Source: JACCXG01 sp963785755
Lineage (GTDB): Bacteria > Acidobacteriota > Vicinamibacteria > Vicinamibacterales > 2-12-FULL-66-21
Direction of reading: 5' to 3'
DNA length: 64,000 nucleotides
NCBI GenBank assembly: GCA_963785755.1
Contig: CAWAXG010000013.1
Span: forward strand, 124,001 to 188,000
Below the pieces are notes generated by a model. The model was given only the letters and a program-made list of their open reading frames with translations. It ran no database searches and was not told where the DNA came from. A program made the translations under genes and the position numbers. Shown piece by piece: positions 38,352-47,240 of this stretch. Position 1 is the first letter of the stretch; each line of letters opens with the position of its first letter.

Positions 38352-41300
38352 TTACAGCTGAGCTGCGCGCGGATCCGTAATTGACAGTCGCCGACGCAGC
38401 TCGCGAATCGCCGGTCCAGCCTGTTCGTTCCCTTCAGCCATGGTGTCGAGGAACTCGAAATGGTCGCTGACCGACGCGGCCTCGCGCGCGCTCGCGTACT
38501 CGCGGCGGTTGACATATCGGTCGCCGATCGCGGCCACCAACGCGTCGCTGAGCGACCCGGTGGCGATCGCCTCGATCAGATCGCAGTCGACCCGCATGTT
38601 GTCCTGCCAGAACTGCGGGCCATCAGCCGCTTCACGCGCATCGATTTCGTCGCGAATCGCGGCGAGGTCGGCGGCCACGTCACCACGCGCGATGCCGCTC
38701 TCGACGTGCTGCCACTGCATCGCCAGGTCGGCGAAGAGCAGGTTGATCAGACCGTAGGCGAGGCCGACACCACGTTCGCGCGACACCGCGACCGCCTGTT
38801 CGTAGGCGCGCGTCATTTTCAGCAGCGCCTTCGCCCGTCCCGCGGTGTCGATCATGGCGAGCCGTTTGTGGGCGCTGCCGACGAGCACGAGGCGCTCGAT
38901 GGTCTTGCGATCGCCACGGGCGCCGCCGAGCAGTCCTCGCAGAATCCTGATCGAATGCTTCGTGTCGCGCACCGCCTGCAGCCGGACCTCCTCGTTGCCG
39001 GGGTTGGCGCGGACACGCTCGATCGCGAGCCGGCCAGTCAGATTGGCCCACTGCTCGACGTCGCGCGCCGTCACCGATCCATCCTCACCGCCGAGCGCCG
39101 CGCAGTAGTAGTGCACCGCGCGCTCCAGGGCTCCCGCCTCGCCGAACGCCCGGCCGAGTCCGGCGGCAATCGCGGCATTGGTCAGCCAGCGCTTTCGATC
39201 GAGAACTTTCACGATGGCCTCGAGGCGCTGCAACTCTTCCGCGCGGCCCATCGACGATTGCGTCTTCAGGCGCGAGGCGATGTTGCCGAGATCGCGGATC
39301 GCATGCGCGGGCGACAGGAACCGTGGTCCCTCTTCCTGGGTCAAAACCTCGCGGCGCAGCACCAGGCGGAAGTCGGGATCGCCATAACATTGATAGGCGC
39401 CCCAGGTATTCGAGCCGGGGTGGCCGTCGTAAGTCCGCCGCCGCGCGGTCTTCACGGCATCGCCGAACGTCTCCCCCTTGAGCATCTCCTGATAGAACGT
39501 CGTCGCGAACGTGTTCGCGGCCTGATCCTCGACCGCCCACCCCGCCGCCACGATCCCGCGCACGCCCATCTCGATGAACTGGGTCGCCACGTTCGCCGCC
39601 AGCTGCGGAAAGGCCACCTCCTGCGGTGTCGCGCCGGCCCTGTTGTTCTCGACGCGGCCGAGATGGCAGCAGTTGATGAAGACCAGCTCGGGGACGGCCC
39701 GCATCTGCTGAATCTCCCCCGGGGTGAGGAAGACGCCATCGCCGAGGACCATGCCGGTCACCGGTGAGTGCTGGCCCTCGGGCGTGAAGCGGTAGACGCC
39801 ATGACCGGCGAGATGCAGCACCTTGTACGCGCGTTCGTACAGCGCCGTGATCACATCCTCGCTGTTCGGCCGGATCCGCTTCGTGACCGTGGTGAACCCG
39901 TTCTGCAGCACACGGGCAACCGATTCCGCTTCGATCTGCGCCCCTTTGAGCTCTACGTACTTGCTGACCGGGTCACCGACGACGAGGGCGGTGCGCTCCG
40001 ACGTGACGCGCACCTGCTCACGGAAGGTCTGCGCTTCGAGCTGACGGAGCAGGCCATGCTCGACGGCAAAGGGACCGCGTCCGCGATCGTAGCTGTTCTC
40101 GAGCAGTTCCCAGGGATAGCGCGCCGAGTCCTCGTTGAGCAGCAGCACGAGATTGTCCTGATCGGGCGCGCTCTCCTTGAGCTCGTTCGGCAGCAGCAGA
40201 TCGAAGAGGGTGCGCGCGACACCCTGCTCGTGACGTGTCGTGGCGAGCGTCCGCTGAATGTACTGATCGACGAGCGTGCGCTGGGTCGGCAGCAGACGCA
40301 CTTCCGTACGCGCGCGCTGGGTCAGCGCCGCGAAGCGCAGCGCGCCGTCGCCCTTGCCCTCGCCCTCGGGCTTACTGCTTCCGAGGATCTGCAGGCGCTG
40401 CCACCATTCAGGCTCTTCGTCGTAGGTCACACGGTGGAGACCGCCGTCACGGCTGACGAGCCCGTCGATCAGGACGAACGCTTCGGACGTTCCGGCGCGC
40501 CGCGACAATCGGTCGAGCGCCTCGAGCGCCAGCGCGGCACGGTCGTGATACAGCTCGATGAACTCCAGCTCGTCGAGCCGGTCGGACTGCTGAGCGCCGG
40601 CGAGCGCGGCGTTGGCCCGCTGCGCCCCGCGCACGAGCGCGAACACCGAATCGGACACCGACATGCCCCCAGCGCCCGTGCCGATGAGCAGCGTCGACAC
40701 GCCAATCCGCGATTCGCGGTCGCTGCCAGACGGCCCGCGCTTGCGCTCCTCGAGGACGAACTCGAGCAGCGCGCGGCTGAAACTGCGCGTCAGCGACGAC
40801 GCCGTCAACGCGCCCACCGTGCCGAGTCCGACGACGATCGCTCCCTTCGGCCGCGCGTACTTGTCGCTCATGCGCCGCGGGTTGGAGAACACCGCGTTCG
40901 TTTCAATCTCGCCCGGATAGAGGCCGAGGTGCAGGCGCTGGGTCAGGGCGAACTGCAGCGCGCGATCGAGGTGCTTCTCCGCGCTCACGATCGTGTCGCC
41001 GCGATAGTGGCCGACCGCGACGGAATGGCTCGCGAACGCGAGGTTGCCGTGCACGACGCGGACCCGGACCGCGCGCTCCGGCGCCGGCCGCACCGACCGA
41101 GCCCGGGTCCCGGCCCCGAGCACTGCCGCCGCGAGATCGTCTTCATCCGGATACCGGTCGTCCTCCGCGCGCGGCATCTCGAACAGGGCGACAGCCGCAC
41201 GCGTCACCGGCGGCGTCCGCGGCAGCAGCCGCGTCTCGCCACGCAGGAGCAGATCCTCGATCGCGGGAAACGTGTATTCGTCAGCGGCGAGATCGCCATG

Positions 41301-43733
41301 CTGCACGTCCGCGTAATAGGCCGGCAGCGACGCGGGGATGCCGGTGTCCCACGTCACCCGGCCGTCTCCGCGCGTCGTCCCCATGAAGACGATGCGCTCG
41401 CGGCTGTCCCCCGGACGCTGTTCGATGCGCATCGACGCGACCGTCACGTCGGAGGACCCGGCGACATAGATCATGCGTTCGGGATCGAGCGGCGAGCTGT
41501 CGATCAGCCGGCGGGTCGCCCGCGCCTGCTCGAGCCCGGCCTCGTCAGGAACCACCCATCCCGCGCCCGATCGGGTATGGAACGCCTGCCAGGTCTGCGA
41601 TGAGAACAGGTTCTCCTCGGCGGCGGCCGGCAGCATCGCCAGCACGCCGGGAAATCGCGCGATGACCTCGAGCAGCTCCTGCGCCCGGTGCCGGACATCC
41701 AGGCGCGCCAGTTTCCTGAACACCACGGACTGGCCGACGATCAGCTCGGGAATCGAATGGGACCCGCCGTTGGGCGTGCCGAGCATCACGAGGCGAGCCT
41801 CGGGATGCGCGCACACGTCGCGCCACAGGTTGGCGTGCCGCGCAATCATCGCGCGCGCGATCAGGCCGCCCATCGAGTGCGCCAGGATCCGGATCGGCTG
41901 TTTCTTCGCGTGTGCCGTGCTCAGCGCCGTTCGCACCGCCTCGGCGAGCCGATCCGCTTCTTTCTCAACCTCGAGACGCCAGTCGTAGGCGAACGGGATC
42001 ACCTGGTGCGTCCTCGAGAGGTGCTCGCAGATGCGGCCGTAGTAGCGCTCGACCGGCTTCGACGCGCGTACGCTCACCGCACCGACGTGGAGATCGGCGA
42101 GTCCGCCGCGAACGAGCTGCAGCAGGCTGACCCAGATCGATCGGTCGCCGATCGCGAGCTCGCTGCCCATGATGCCCGGCAGCACGAAGAGCGTCGGTTG
42201 CGGCCCGGCCGACCGCGGCACCGCCCGCGCGATGGGCACCGTCGGTGGATGCAGCGGCTCGAATCCCGACCACTCCTGATCATCTGGCCCGCCGAGCGCG
42301 GTCATCAGACGGTTCGCGCTGCTCTCCTCCGAGAAGTACGTGAAGTGGTTGACCGCGTCCGCCTTGTGGAAGCTGACGACGGCGCGCCGGGATCGGCGCG
42401 CCCCGCCATACATCGACGGCGTGTTGACGACCAGGTCGTGATCCCCTTCGTAGAAGCGATCGCTCAGCCACACCGCGAGCCGCGTCCACCACTTCGCCGG
42501 ATCGATGTCGCCGGCGATGACCGCGAGGTGGCCGTCGACGACCGCTCCCGGCCAGTTCACGAACTTGATGCACTGTGAGTCCGGCATCATCGCCTCGATG
42601 CCGGGCAGTGTCGCCGGATTGGTGCGCTCCTTGATCACCGCGGCGACGAAATCTCCGAGATCCGCGAACATGTCGGCGAGCGGACTGCCGGGAAGGAATC
42701 CGGCCAGCGTGCCGATCACCGACAGCCATCGATCGAGGCGGCCCGACGCCAGCGTCGTCCCGAGAGCCGGACAGGCGACGCGCACCAGCCGCTGGACCGG
42801 GAACGATCGCGCCTGCAGCACGTCGCGCAGCTCCGTCAACGTGCGGTGATCCTCGGGGCCGACCTCCCGATCGGATCGCGGCGTGAAGAGATCGAGCTCT
42901 TCATCGGTGACCTCGCCTCGACACAGCAACTCACCAACCAGGCCTCCGCGCGAGTGCGTGACGACGTGGAGCGGAGCACCACCGGGAATGACCCGCGTCA
43001 GCTCCGCGAGCAGGTCCCGCGTGTTGCGGAGCGGGCTGTGCGTCAGCGTGCGGTGCTCGAAGGCCAGCACGCGGTCGCCGTAGAGATCGCGAAGGCGCCC
43101 CAGCTGCGGCCGCCTGGCCGCCGACCAGAGCTCGCCAAAGCTGCCCCAGGTCGTCGATCCCGTGCCGTGGATGAACAGCAGCCACGGCCGCTCATCCGGG
43201 CTGCTCGTATTCGGCGTGAACAGCTCGAATCGTTCGCTGACCGGGCTGCACTGGAACAATCCCAGGCCGGGACGCTTCCCGTCCGTCGTCGTCTTGCCTT
43301 CGACGAGGCGGCCAATGGCAGCGGCGGATTTGCCGGCGAGATCGACGCCGAAGACCTTGAGCGATTTCACGACCCACGCCGCGGCGCCGCGGGTGTCGCG
43401 CGTCTGGAGTCCGGGCGCCACGAGTTGCAGCGTCGGAGGCACGTCGACGAGCGGCTGCCCGCTCGCCACATCCCGCGCGGTCGTGTCCGCGGCGAACTGC
43501 GCGCGATAGTCTTCGCCGCGCATCCACAGCCGCTCGCCCGATTCGAATTCGACTTCGATCAGATCGTCAGACTTGACCTGTTCGGTTTGCGTGGCCTGTT
43601 CGCTGCGGGTGGCCGGCACGAAGGTCGTCGTCCGCTCGAGCTTGACCAGCGACAACGGCAGAGCTGGGGCGGCCGGTTGCGTACTGACGGCGCCGCGGAC
43701 GGTGAACGGCGCGTTCGAATCTGAAGCGGGCAT
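38352..43733 (-). CDS. Giant protein with two alpha/beta-hydrolases and a CHAT protease
   Basis: I prefer the ATG at 43733; a GTG at 43793 would add 20 residues. The 1793-residue protein has a small beta domain (~55-110) and a first hydrolase (~180-480; oxyanion FIHGTGSTTWG, nucleophile Ser261 in VTHSRGG). A second, LCAT/PGAP1-like lipase follows (~515-780; VLPGIMGSEL, Ser620 in AHSMGG, MLGTPNGGSHS). A linker region (~860-1180) leads to a CHAT caspase-like domain (~1190-1470) with His1311 in HLAGHGVYRF and Cys1356 in FINCCHLG. The last ~300 residues are helical and TPR-like. All nucleophiles are intact. CHAT proteases are activated by partner sensing and cleave specific proteins (Craspase, gasdermin systems). 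It is divergent from the OYE-dioxygenase gene. Confidence 0.88.
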   Translation of the reverse strand: MPASDSNAPFTVRGAVSTQPAAPALPLSLVKLERTTTFVPATRSEQATQTEQVKSDDLIEVEFESGERLWMRGEDYRAQFAADTTARDVASGQPLVDVPPTLQLVAPGLQTRDTRGAAAWVVKSLKVFGVDLAGKSAAAIGRLVEGKTTTDGKRPGLGLFQCSPVSERFELFTPNTSSPDERPWLLFIHGTGSTTWGSFGELWSAARRPQLGRLRDLYGDRVLAFEHRTLTHSPLRNTRDLLAELTRVIPGGAPLHVVTHSRGGLVGELLCRGEVTDEELDLFTPRSDREVGPEDHRTLTELRDVLQARSFPVQRLVRVACPALGTTLASGRLDRWLSVIGTLAGFLPGSPLADMFADLGDFVAAVIKERTNPATLPGIEAMMPDSQCIKFVNWPGAVVDGHLAVIAGDIDPAKWWTRLAVWLSDRFYEGDHDLVVNTPSMYGGARRSRRAVVSFHKADAVNHFTYFSEESSANRLMTALGGPDDQEWSGFEPLHPPTVPIARAVPRSAGPQPTLFVLPGIMGSELAIGDRSIWVSLLQLVRGGLADLHVGAVSVRASKPVERYYGRICEHLSRTHQVIPFAYDWRLEVEKEADRLAEAVRTALSTAHAKKQPIRILAHSMGGLIARAMIARHANLWRDVCAHPEARLVMLGTPNGGSHSIPELIVGQSVVFRKLARLDVRHRAQELLEVIARFPGVLAMLPAAAEENLFSSQTWQAFHTRSGAGWVVPDEAGLEQARATRRLIDSSPLDPERMIYVAGSSDVTVASMRIEQRPGDSRERIVFMGTTRGDGRVTWDTGIPASLPAYYADVQHGDLAADEYTFPAIEDLLLRGETRLLPRTPPVTRAAVALFEMPRAEDDRYPDEDDLAAAVLGAGTRARSVRPAPERAVRVRVVHGNLAFASHSVAVGHYRGDTIVSAEKHLDRALQFALTQRLHLGLYPGEIETNAVFSNPRRMSDKYARPKGAIVVGLGTVGALTASSLTRSFSRALLEFVLEERKRGPSGSDRESRIGVSTLLIGTGAGGMSVSDSVFALVRGAQRANAALAGAQQSDRLDELEFIELYHDRAALALEALDRLSRRAGTSEAFVLIDGLVSRDGGLHRVTYDEEPEWWQRLQILGSSKPEGEGKGDGALRFAALTQRARTEVRLLPTQRTLVDQYIQRTLATTRHEQGVARTLFDLLLPNELKESAPDQDNLVLLLNEDSARYPWELLENSYDRGRGPFAVEHGLLRQLEAQTFREQVRVTSERTALVVGDPVSKYVELKGAQIEAESVARVLQNGFTTVTKRIRPNSEDVITALYERAYKVLHLAGHGVYRFTPEGQHSPVTGMVLGDGVFLTPGEIQQMRAVPELVFINCCHLGRVENNRAGATPQEVAFPQLAANVATQFIEMGVRGIVAAGWAVEDQAANTFATTFYQEMLKGETFGDAVKTARRRTYDGHPGSNTWGAYQCYGDPDFRLVLRREVLTQEEGPRFLSPAHAIRDLGNIASRLKTQSSMGRAEELQRLEAIVKVLDRKRWLTNAAIAAGLGRAFGEAGALERAVHYYCAALGGEDGSVTARDVEQWANLTGRLAIERVRANPGNEEVRLQAVRDTKHSIRILRGLLGGARGDRKTIERLVLVGSAHKRLAMIDTAGRAKALLKMTRAYEQAVAVSRERGVGLAYGLINLLFADLAMQWQHVESGIARGDVAADLAAIRDEIDAREAADGPQFWQDNMRVDCDLIEAIATGSLSDALVAAIGDRYVNRREYASAREAASVSDHFEFLDTMAEGNEQAGPAIRELRRRLSITDPRAAQL

Positions 43734-43953
43734 CGGTGGATCTTTCGCGACGAAACTACGTAACGGACGATAGCCGGGCCGACAATCTAGCACGGTGAGC
43801 GCAGTTGAGCTTCGCAGTTTTGCGCACGACGCGCGTGCATTTCATCAACACTTCGCTAGAATGGCGCGCACCAGCAGCACAGCCTTCCACGCGGTCTGCG
43901 ATCGTGTGCAACAGACCAATGGTTCAGCGAGCAATTCTCCGCGGAGGTGCGGT

Positions 43954-46900
43954 ATGGCGTTCGACGCGATCTTCCAGCCACTGACGTTCCGCAATCTGAC
44001 CATCAAGAACCGCATCATCCGCTCCAACATCTCGGGACGCTTCGACAACTACGACGGCTCCGGCAATCAGGCGCGCATCAACTGGGAAGTGAAGTTCGCG
44101 AAAGGCGGGGTCGGCGCGATCGTGTCGTCGTTCGTGCCGGTGCACCTGCGCGGGCGGATCGTCCCGAACTACGCGATGATCGATCACGACCGCCACATTC
44201 CGTTCTGGCGCGCCCTCGGCGAGGCGGTTCACGCGCATGACTGCAAGTACATCCTGCAGCTCAGTCATGGCGGCCGGCAGCGCGACATCCAGGGCATCGA
44301 ATATCCGCGCGGCCTGAGCTCCACGGACAAGCCGGATCCGACGCACGGCTTCGAGTGCGACCGGATGACGACCGAGCAGATTCGGGAGACGGTCGAGGCC
44401 TACGCGCAGGGCGCGCGGCGCGCGCGCGAAGCCGGGCTCGACGGCGTCGAGCTGCACGGCGCCAACGGCTACCTGATCACGCAGTTCCTCAGCTCTGCCA
44501 TCAACGATCGGAAGGACGAGTACGGCGGAGCGCTCGAGAACCGCGCCCGCTTCGTCCTCGAGATCGTGCGCGCGATCCGCAAGGAGGTCGGCGACGACTT
44601 CCACCTGCAGATGAAGATCAGCGTGCAGGAACACAACGACGCCGTCGCGTTCTTCGGCATCGGGCCGTCCGGCAATACGGCCGAGGAATCGGTGCAGGTG
44701 TGCAAGTGGCTGGAAGAGGCCGGGGTCAACGCCTTGCACGTGTCGACCGGGAGCTTCTTCCCGCATCCGCGGAATCCGGCCGGCTCGGACTTGCCGGTCG
44801 AAGAGCTCGCGCTCACCTACGACGCGATGATCTCGAGCGGCGACGCGGCCTTCCGGACCTATCAGCTGTTCAGGAACTTCCCCTCGGTGGCGCGGCGGCA
44901 ATGGAACGAGTCGGCGCCGAAGCCTCACGAGATCGAGGGAGCCAATCTCGCGGACGCGCGGCTGGTCAAAGCGGCGGTCGGCGTTCCGGTCATCTGCACC
45001 GGCGGCTTCCAGACCGCGTCGGTGATCGCCGGCGCGATCCAGCGCGGCGACTGCGACATGGTCTCGATCGCCCGGCCGCTCGTGGCGAACAACGATCTGG
45101 TCGAAGTTTTCCGCCGCGGCCAGGATCGCGCGGATCGCCCGTGCACCTACTGCAACAAGTGCCTCGCGAACGTCCTCGAACATCCGCTCGGCTGCTACGA
45201 AGAGTCGCGGTATCCGTCGCGTGAAGCGATGCTCGCCGAGGTCATGTCGGTCTTCCAGCCGCAGCCGTTTCCGGCAGCGACGGAAGCGGCCGCGCGCGGG
45301 ATCGAATCGCCGGAAGACCTGAACCGCCGGATCAACCTGTTCGGCACCCGGGAATGGTTCGAGCAGCCGCGCCTGATCGGGATGAGAACGCTCGTCCAGA
45401 TCCGCAACGAGCTCCGGGAGAAGAATCTGATCGACACGGAGGAGCCGCCGCTGCAGAAGGCCGACGTGCCAGCCACGGATCCCGCGATCCGCGAGGCGCG
45501 AACCGCCGACGGCACGAACAACGACCTGCAGTACCCGAAGATGGGAGCGGTCGGCTGCCGGTTCGGTCGCAACGTGCCGCTGCAGCACGTGTTCCCCGAT
45601 GCCGCCAACCTGATGATCCCGAACCCGCGCGTGGTCAGCCGTGAGCTCATGACGCGCGACGAGTTCAAGCCGGCGACCATCCTCAATCTGCTCGCCGGCG
45701 CCTGGATCCAGTTCATGGTCCACGACTGGTTCGTGCACAAACGATCCACCACCGACGCGTTCGAGGTGCCCACGGCGGCCGGCGACCCGTGGGGCGCGCC
45801 GTCCATCAAGGTACCGAAGTCAGTCCCCGAGCCGGCGCCGGCAGGGTCGACGCGGCCGCCCGCCTATGCGAACCTGAACAGCCACTGGTGGGATTCGTCG
45901 CAGGTGTATGGATCCGATCGCGACATGGCCGCGAAGCTCCGCACCCAGATGAACGGCAAGCTCCGGATCGAGCCCACCGGCCTGCTGCCGGTGGACCCCG
46001 AGACCGGCGTGCACTTCAGCGGCTTCACCGACAACTGGTGGATCGGCCTGGCGATGCTCCACACGCTGTTCACGCTGGAGCACAACTTCATCTGCGATCT
46101 GCTCGCGCATCACCAGCCGCGCTGGAACGACGAGCAGATCTATCAGAAGGCCAAGCTGATCAACTCGGCGCTGATGGCCAAGATCCACACCGTCGAGTGG
46201 ACGCCGGCGATCGTGCCGCACCCGCTGATCAAGCTGGCGATGAACGTCAACTGGTCGGGTCTGGCCGGCGAGGACCTCCAGGACGCCCTCGTCTTCCTCA
46301 ACGACAAGGAACTGCTCGGCGGCATCGTCGGATCCTCCGCCGATCACCATACGGCGCCGTACTCGCTGACCGAGGAGTTCGTCTCCGTCTACCGGATGCA
46401 TCCGCTGATGCCTGACGAGTTCGCGTTCCACTCCTCGGTCACCGGCCGGCTGCTCGAGAAGCGTGAGCTCAGCGAGATCGCCGGCCGGAAGACCCCGGCG
46501 ATCGCGGAGCGGCTGACGATGACCGATCTGTTCTACTCGTTCGGGACGTGCCATCCCGGCGCGGTGACGCTGCACAACTACCCGCGGCATCTGCAGAACC
46601 TCACGAGAGACGACGGCGAGCACCTCGATCTCGCGATGGTCGACATCCTGCGCGATCGCGAGCGCGGCGTCCCGCGCTACAACCAGTTCCGGCGCCTGCT
46701 CCACAAGCAACCGGTGAAGTCGTTCGACGAGCTCACCGACAACCCGGCCTGGCGGAAGCAGCTGAAAGAGGTCTACAACGGCGATCTCGAGAAGGTGGAC
46801 CTGATGACCGGGCTCTTCGCCGAGCCGCTGCCCGAAGGATTCGGCTTCAGCGAGACCGCGTTCCGGCTGTTCATCCTGATGGCTTCGCGCCGGCTGAAGA

Positions 46901-47079
46901 GCGATCGGTTCTTCACCGACGACTTCAAGCCGGAGATCTACACGGAGTTCGGCATCGAGTTCCTCAGAAAGACGACGATGCTCCACGTGCTGCGGCGGCA
47001 CTATCCGCACCTCGCGCCGTCGCTCGAAGGGGTCGAGAATGCGTTCGCGCCGTGGAAGAAGCTGGATGGACCGGGGTAG
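43954..47079 (+). CDS. Fusion of old-yellow-enzyme reductase and cyclooxygenase/alpha-dioxygenase-like haem protein
   Basis: The ATG at 43954 sits six bases after GGAGG (43943-43947). The 1041-residue protein has two catalytic parts in one frame. Residues 1-~430 are an NADH:flavin oxidoreductase TIM barrel of the 2,4-dienoyl-CoA reductase type (FQPLTFRNLTIKNRIIRS, LQLSHGGRQ, DGVELHGANGYLITQFLS), ending in a [4Fe-4S] motif CTYCNKC with a fourth Cys 11 residues later. From ~470 on it is an animal-type haem peroxidase of the alpha-dioxygenase/cyclooxygenase branch: distal His590 in WIQFMVHDWFVH and proximal His816 preceded by Tyr813 in VYRMHPLMPDEF, the position of the radical Tyr of cyclooxygenase. 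No signal peptide is present. A fatty-acid oxygenation-reduction role is inferred. Confidence 0.9.
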   Translation: MAFDAIFQPLTFRNLTIKNRIIRSNISGRFDNYDGSGNQARINWEVKFAKGGVGAIVSSFVPVHLRGRIVPNYAMIDHDRHIPFWRALGEAVHAHDCKYILQLSHGGRQRDIQGIEYPRGLSSTDKPDPTHGFECDRMTTEQIRETVEAYAQGARRAREAGLDGVELHGANGYLITQFLSSAINDRKDEYGGALENRARFVLEIVRAIRKEVGDDFHLQMKISVQEHNDAVAFFGIGPSGNTAEESVQVCKWLEEAGVNALHVSTGSFFPHPRNPAGSDLPVEELALTYDAMISSGDAAFRTYQLFRNFPSVARRQWNESAPKPHEIEGANLADARLVKAAVGVPVICTGGFQTASVIAGAIQRGDCDMVSIARPLVANNDLVEVFRRGQDRADRPCTYCNKCLANVLEHPLGCYEESRYPSREAMLAEVMSVFQPQPFPAATEAAARGIESPEDLNRRINLFGTREWFEQPRLIGMRTLVQIRNELREKNLIDTEEPPLQKADVPATDPAIREARTADGTNNDLQYPKMGAVGCRFGRNVPLQHVFPDAANLMIPNPRVVSRELMTRDEFKPATILNLLAGAWIQFMVHDWFVHKRSTTDAFEVPTAAGDPWGAPSIKVPKSVPEPAPAGSTRPPAYANLNSHWWDSSQVYGSDRDMAAKLRTQMNGKLRIEPTGLLPVDPETGVHFSGFTDNWWIGLAMLHTLFTLEHNFICDLLAHHQPRWNDEQIYQKAKLINSALMAKIHTVEWTPAIVPHPLIKLAMNVNWSGLAGEDLQDALVFLNDKELLGGIVGSSADHHTAPYSLTEEFVSVYRMHPLMPDEFAFHSSVTGRLLEKRELSEIAGRKTPAIAERLTMTDLFYSFGTCHPGAVTLHNYPRHLQNLTRDDGEHLDLAMVDILRDRERGVPRYNQFRRLLHKQPVKSFDELTDNPAWRKQLKEVYNGDLEKVDLMTGLFAEPLPEGFGFSETAFRLFILMASRRLKSDRFFTDDFKPEIYTEFGIEFLRKTTMLHVLRRHYPHLAPSLEGVENAFAPWKKLDGPG

Positions 47080-47083
47080 TCAC

Positions 47084-47227
47084 GTGCCACGTGCTGTGTG
47101 CGGTGTGCTCACGTGCTTTTCGTGCTGCGTGCTGGGTGCCACGTGCTCACGTGCCGTGCAACGTGCCAGGTGCTACGTGCTCACGTGCCATCGTGCTACG
47201 TGCTACGTGCTGACGTGCTGACGTGCT
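47084..47227. repeat. Family A repeat array, longest copy
   Basis: About 140 bases of CACGTGCTACGTGC, CACGTGCCACGTGC and GTGCTGACGTGC units lie between the fusion gene and the cytochrome gene on the same strand. All units point one way here, unlike the facing arms at 18466-18744. Confidence 0.8.
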
Positions 47228-47240
47228 TCTAAGGGGGACT

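Noticed and set aside
38352..43733. Type III CRISPR-associated TPR-CHAT (Craspase)
   Set aside because: No Cas7-11 gene, CRISPR array or repeat-spacer pattern is in the window, and the helical repeats are at the C-terminus after CHAT rather than before it.
45820..47010. Long reverse-strand open frames opposite the OYE-dioxygenase gene
   Set aside because: They are shadows of the high-GC codon pattern with Arg/Leu-rich peptides and no motif.
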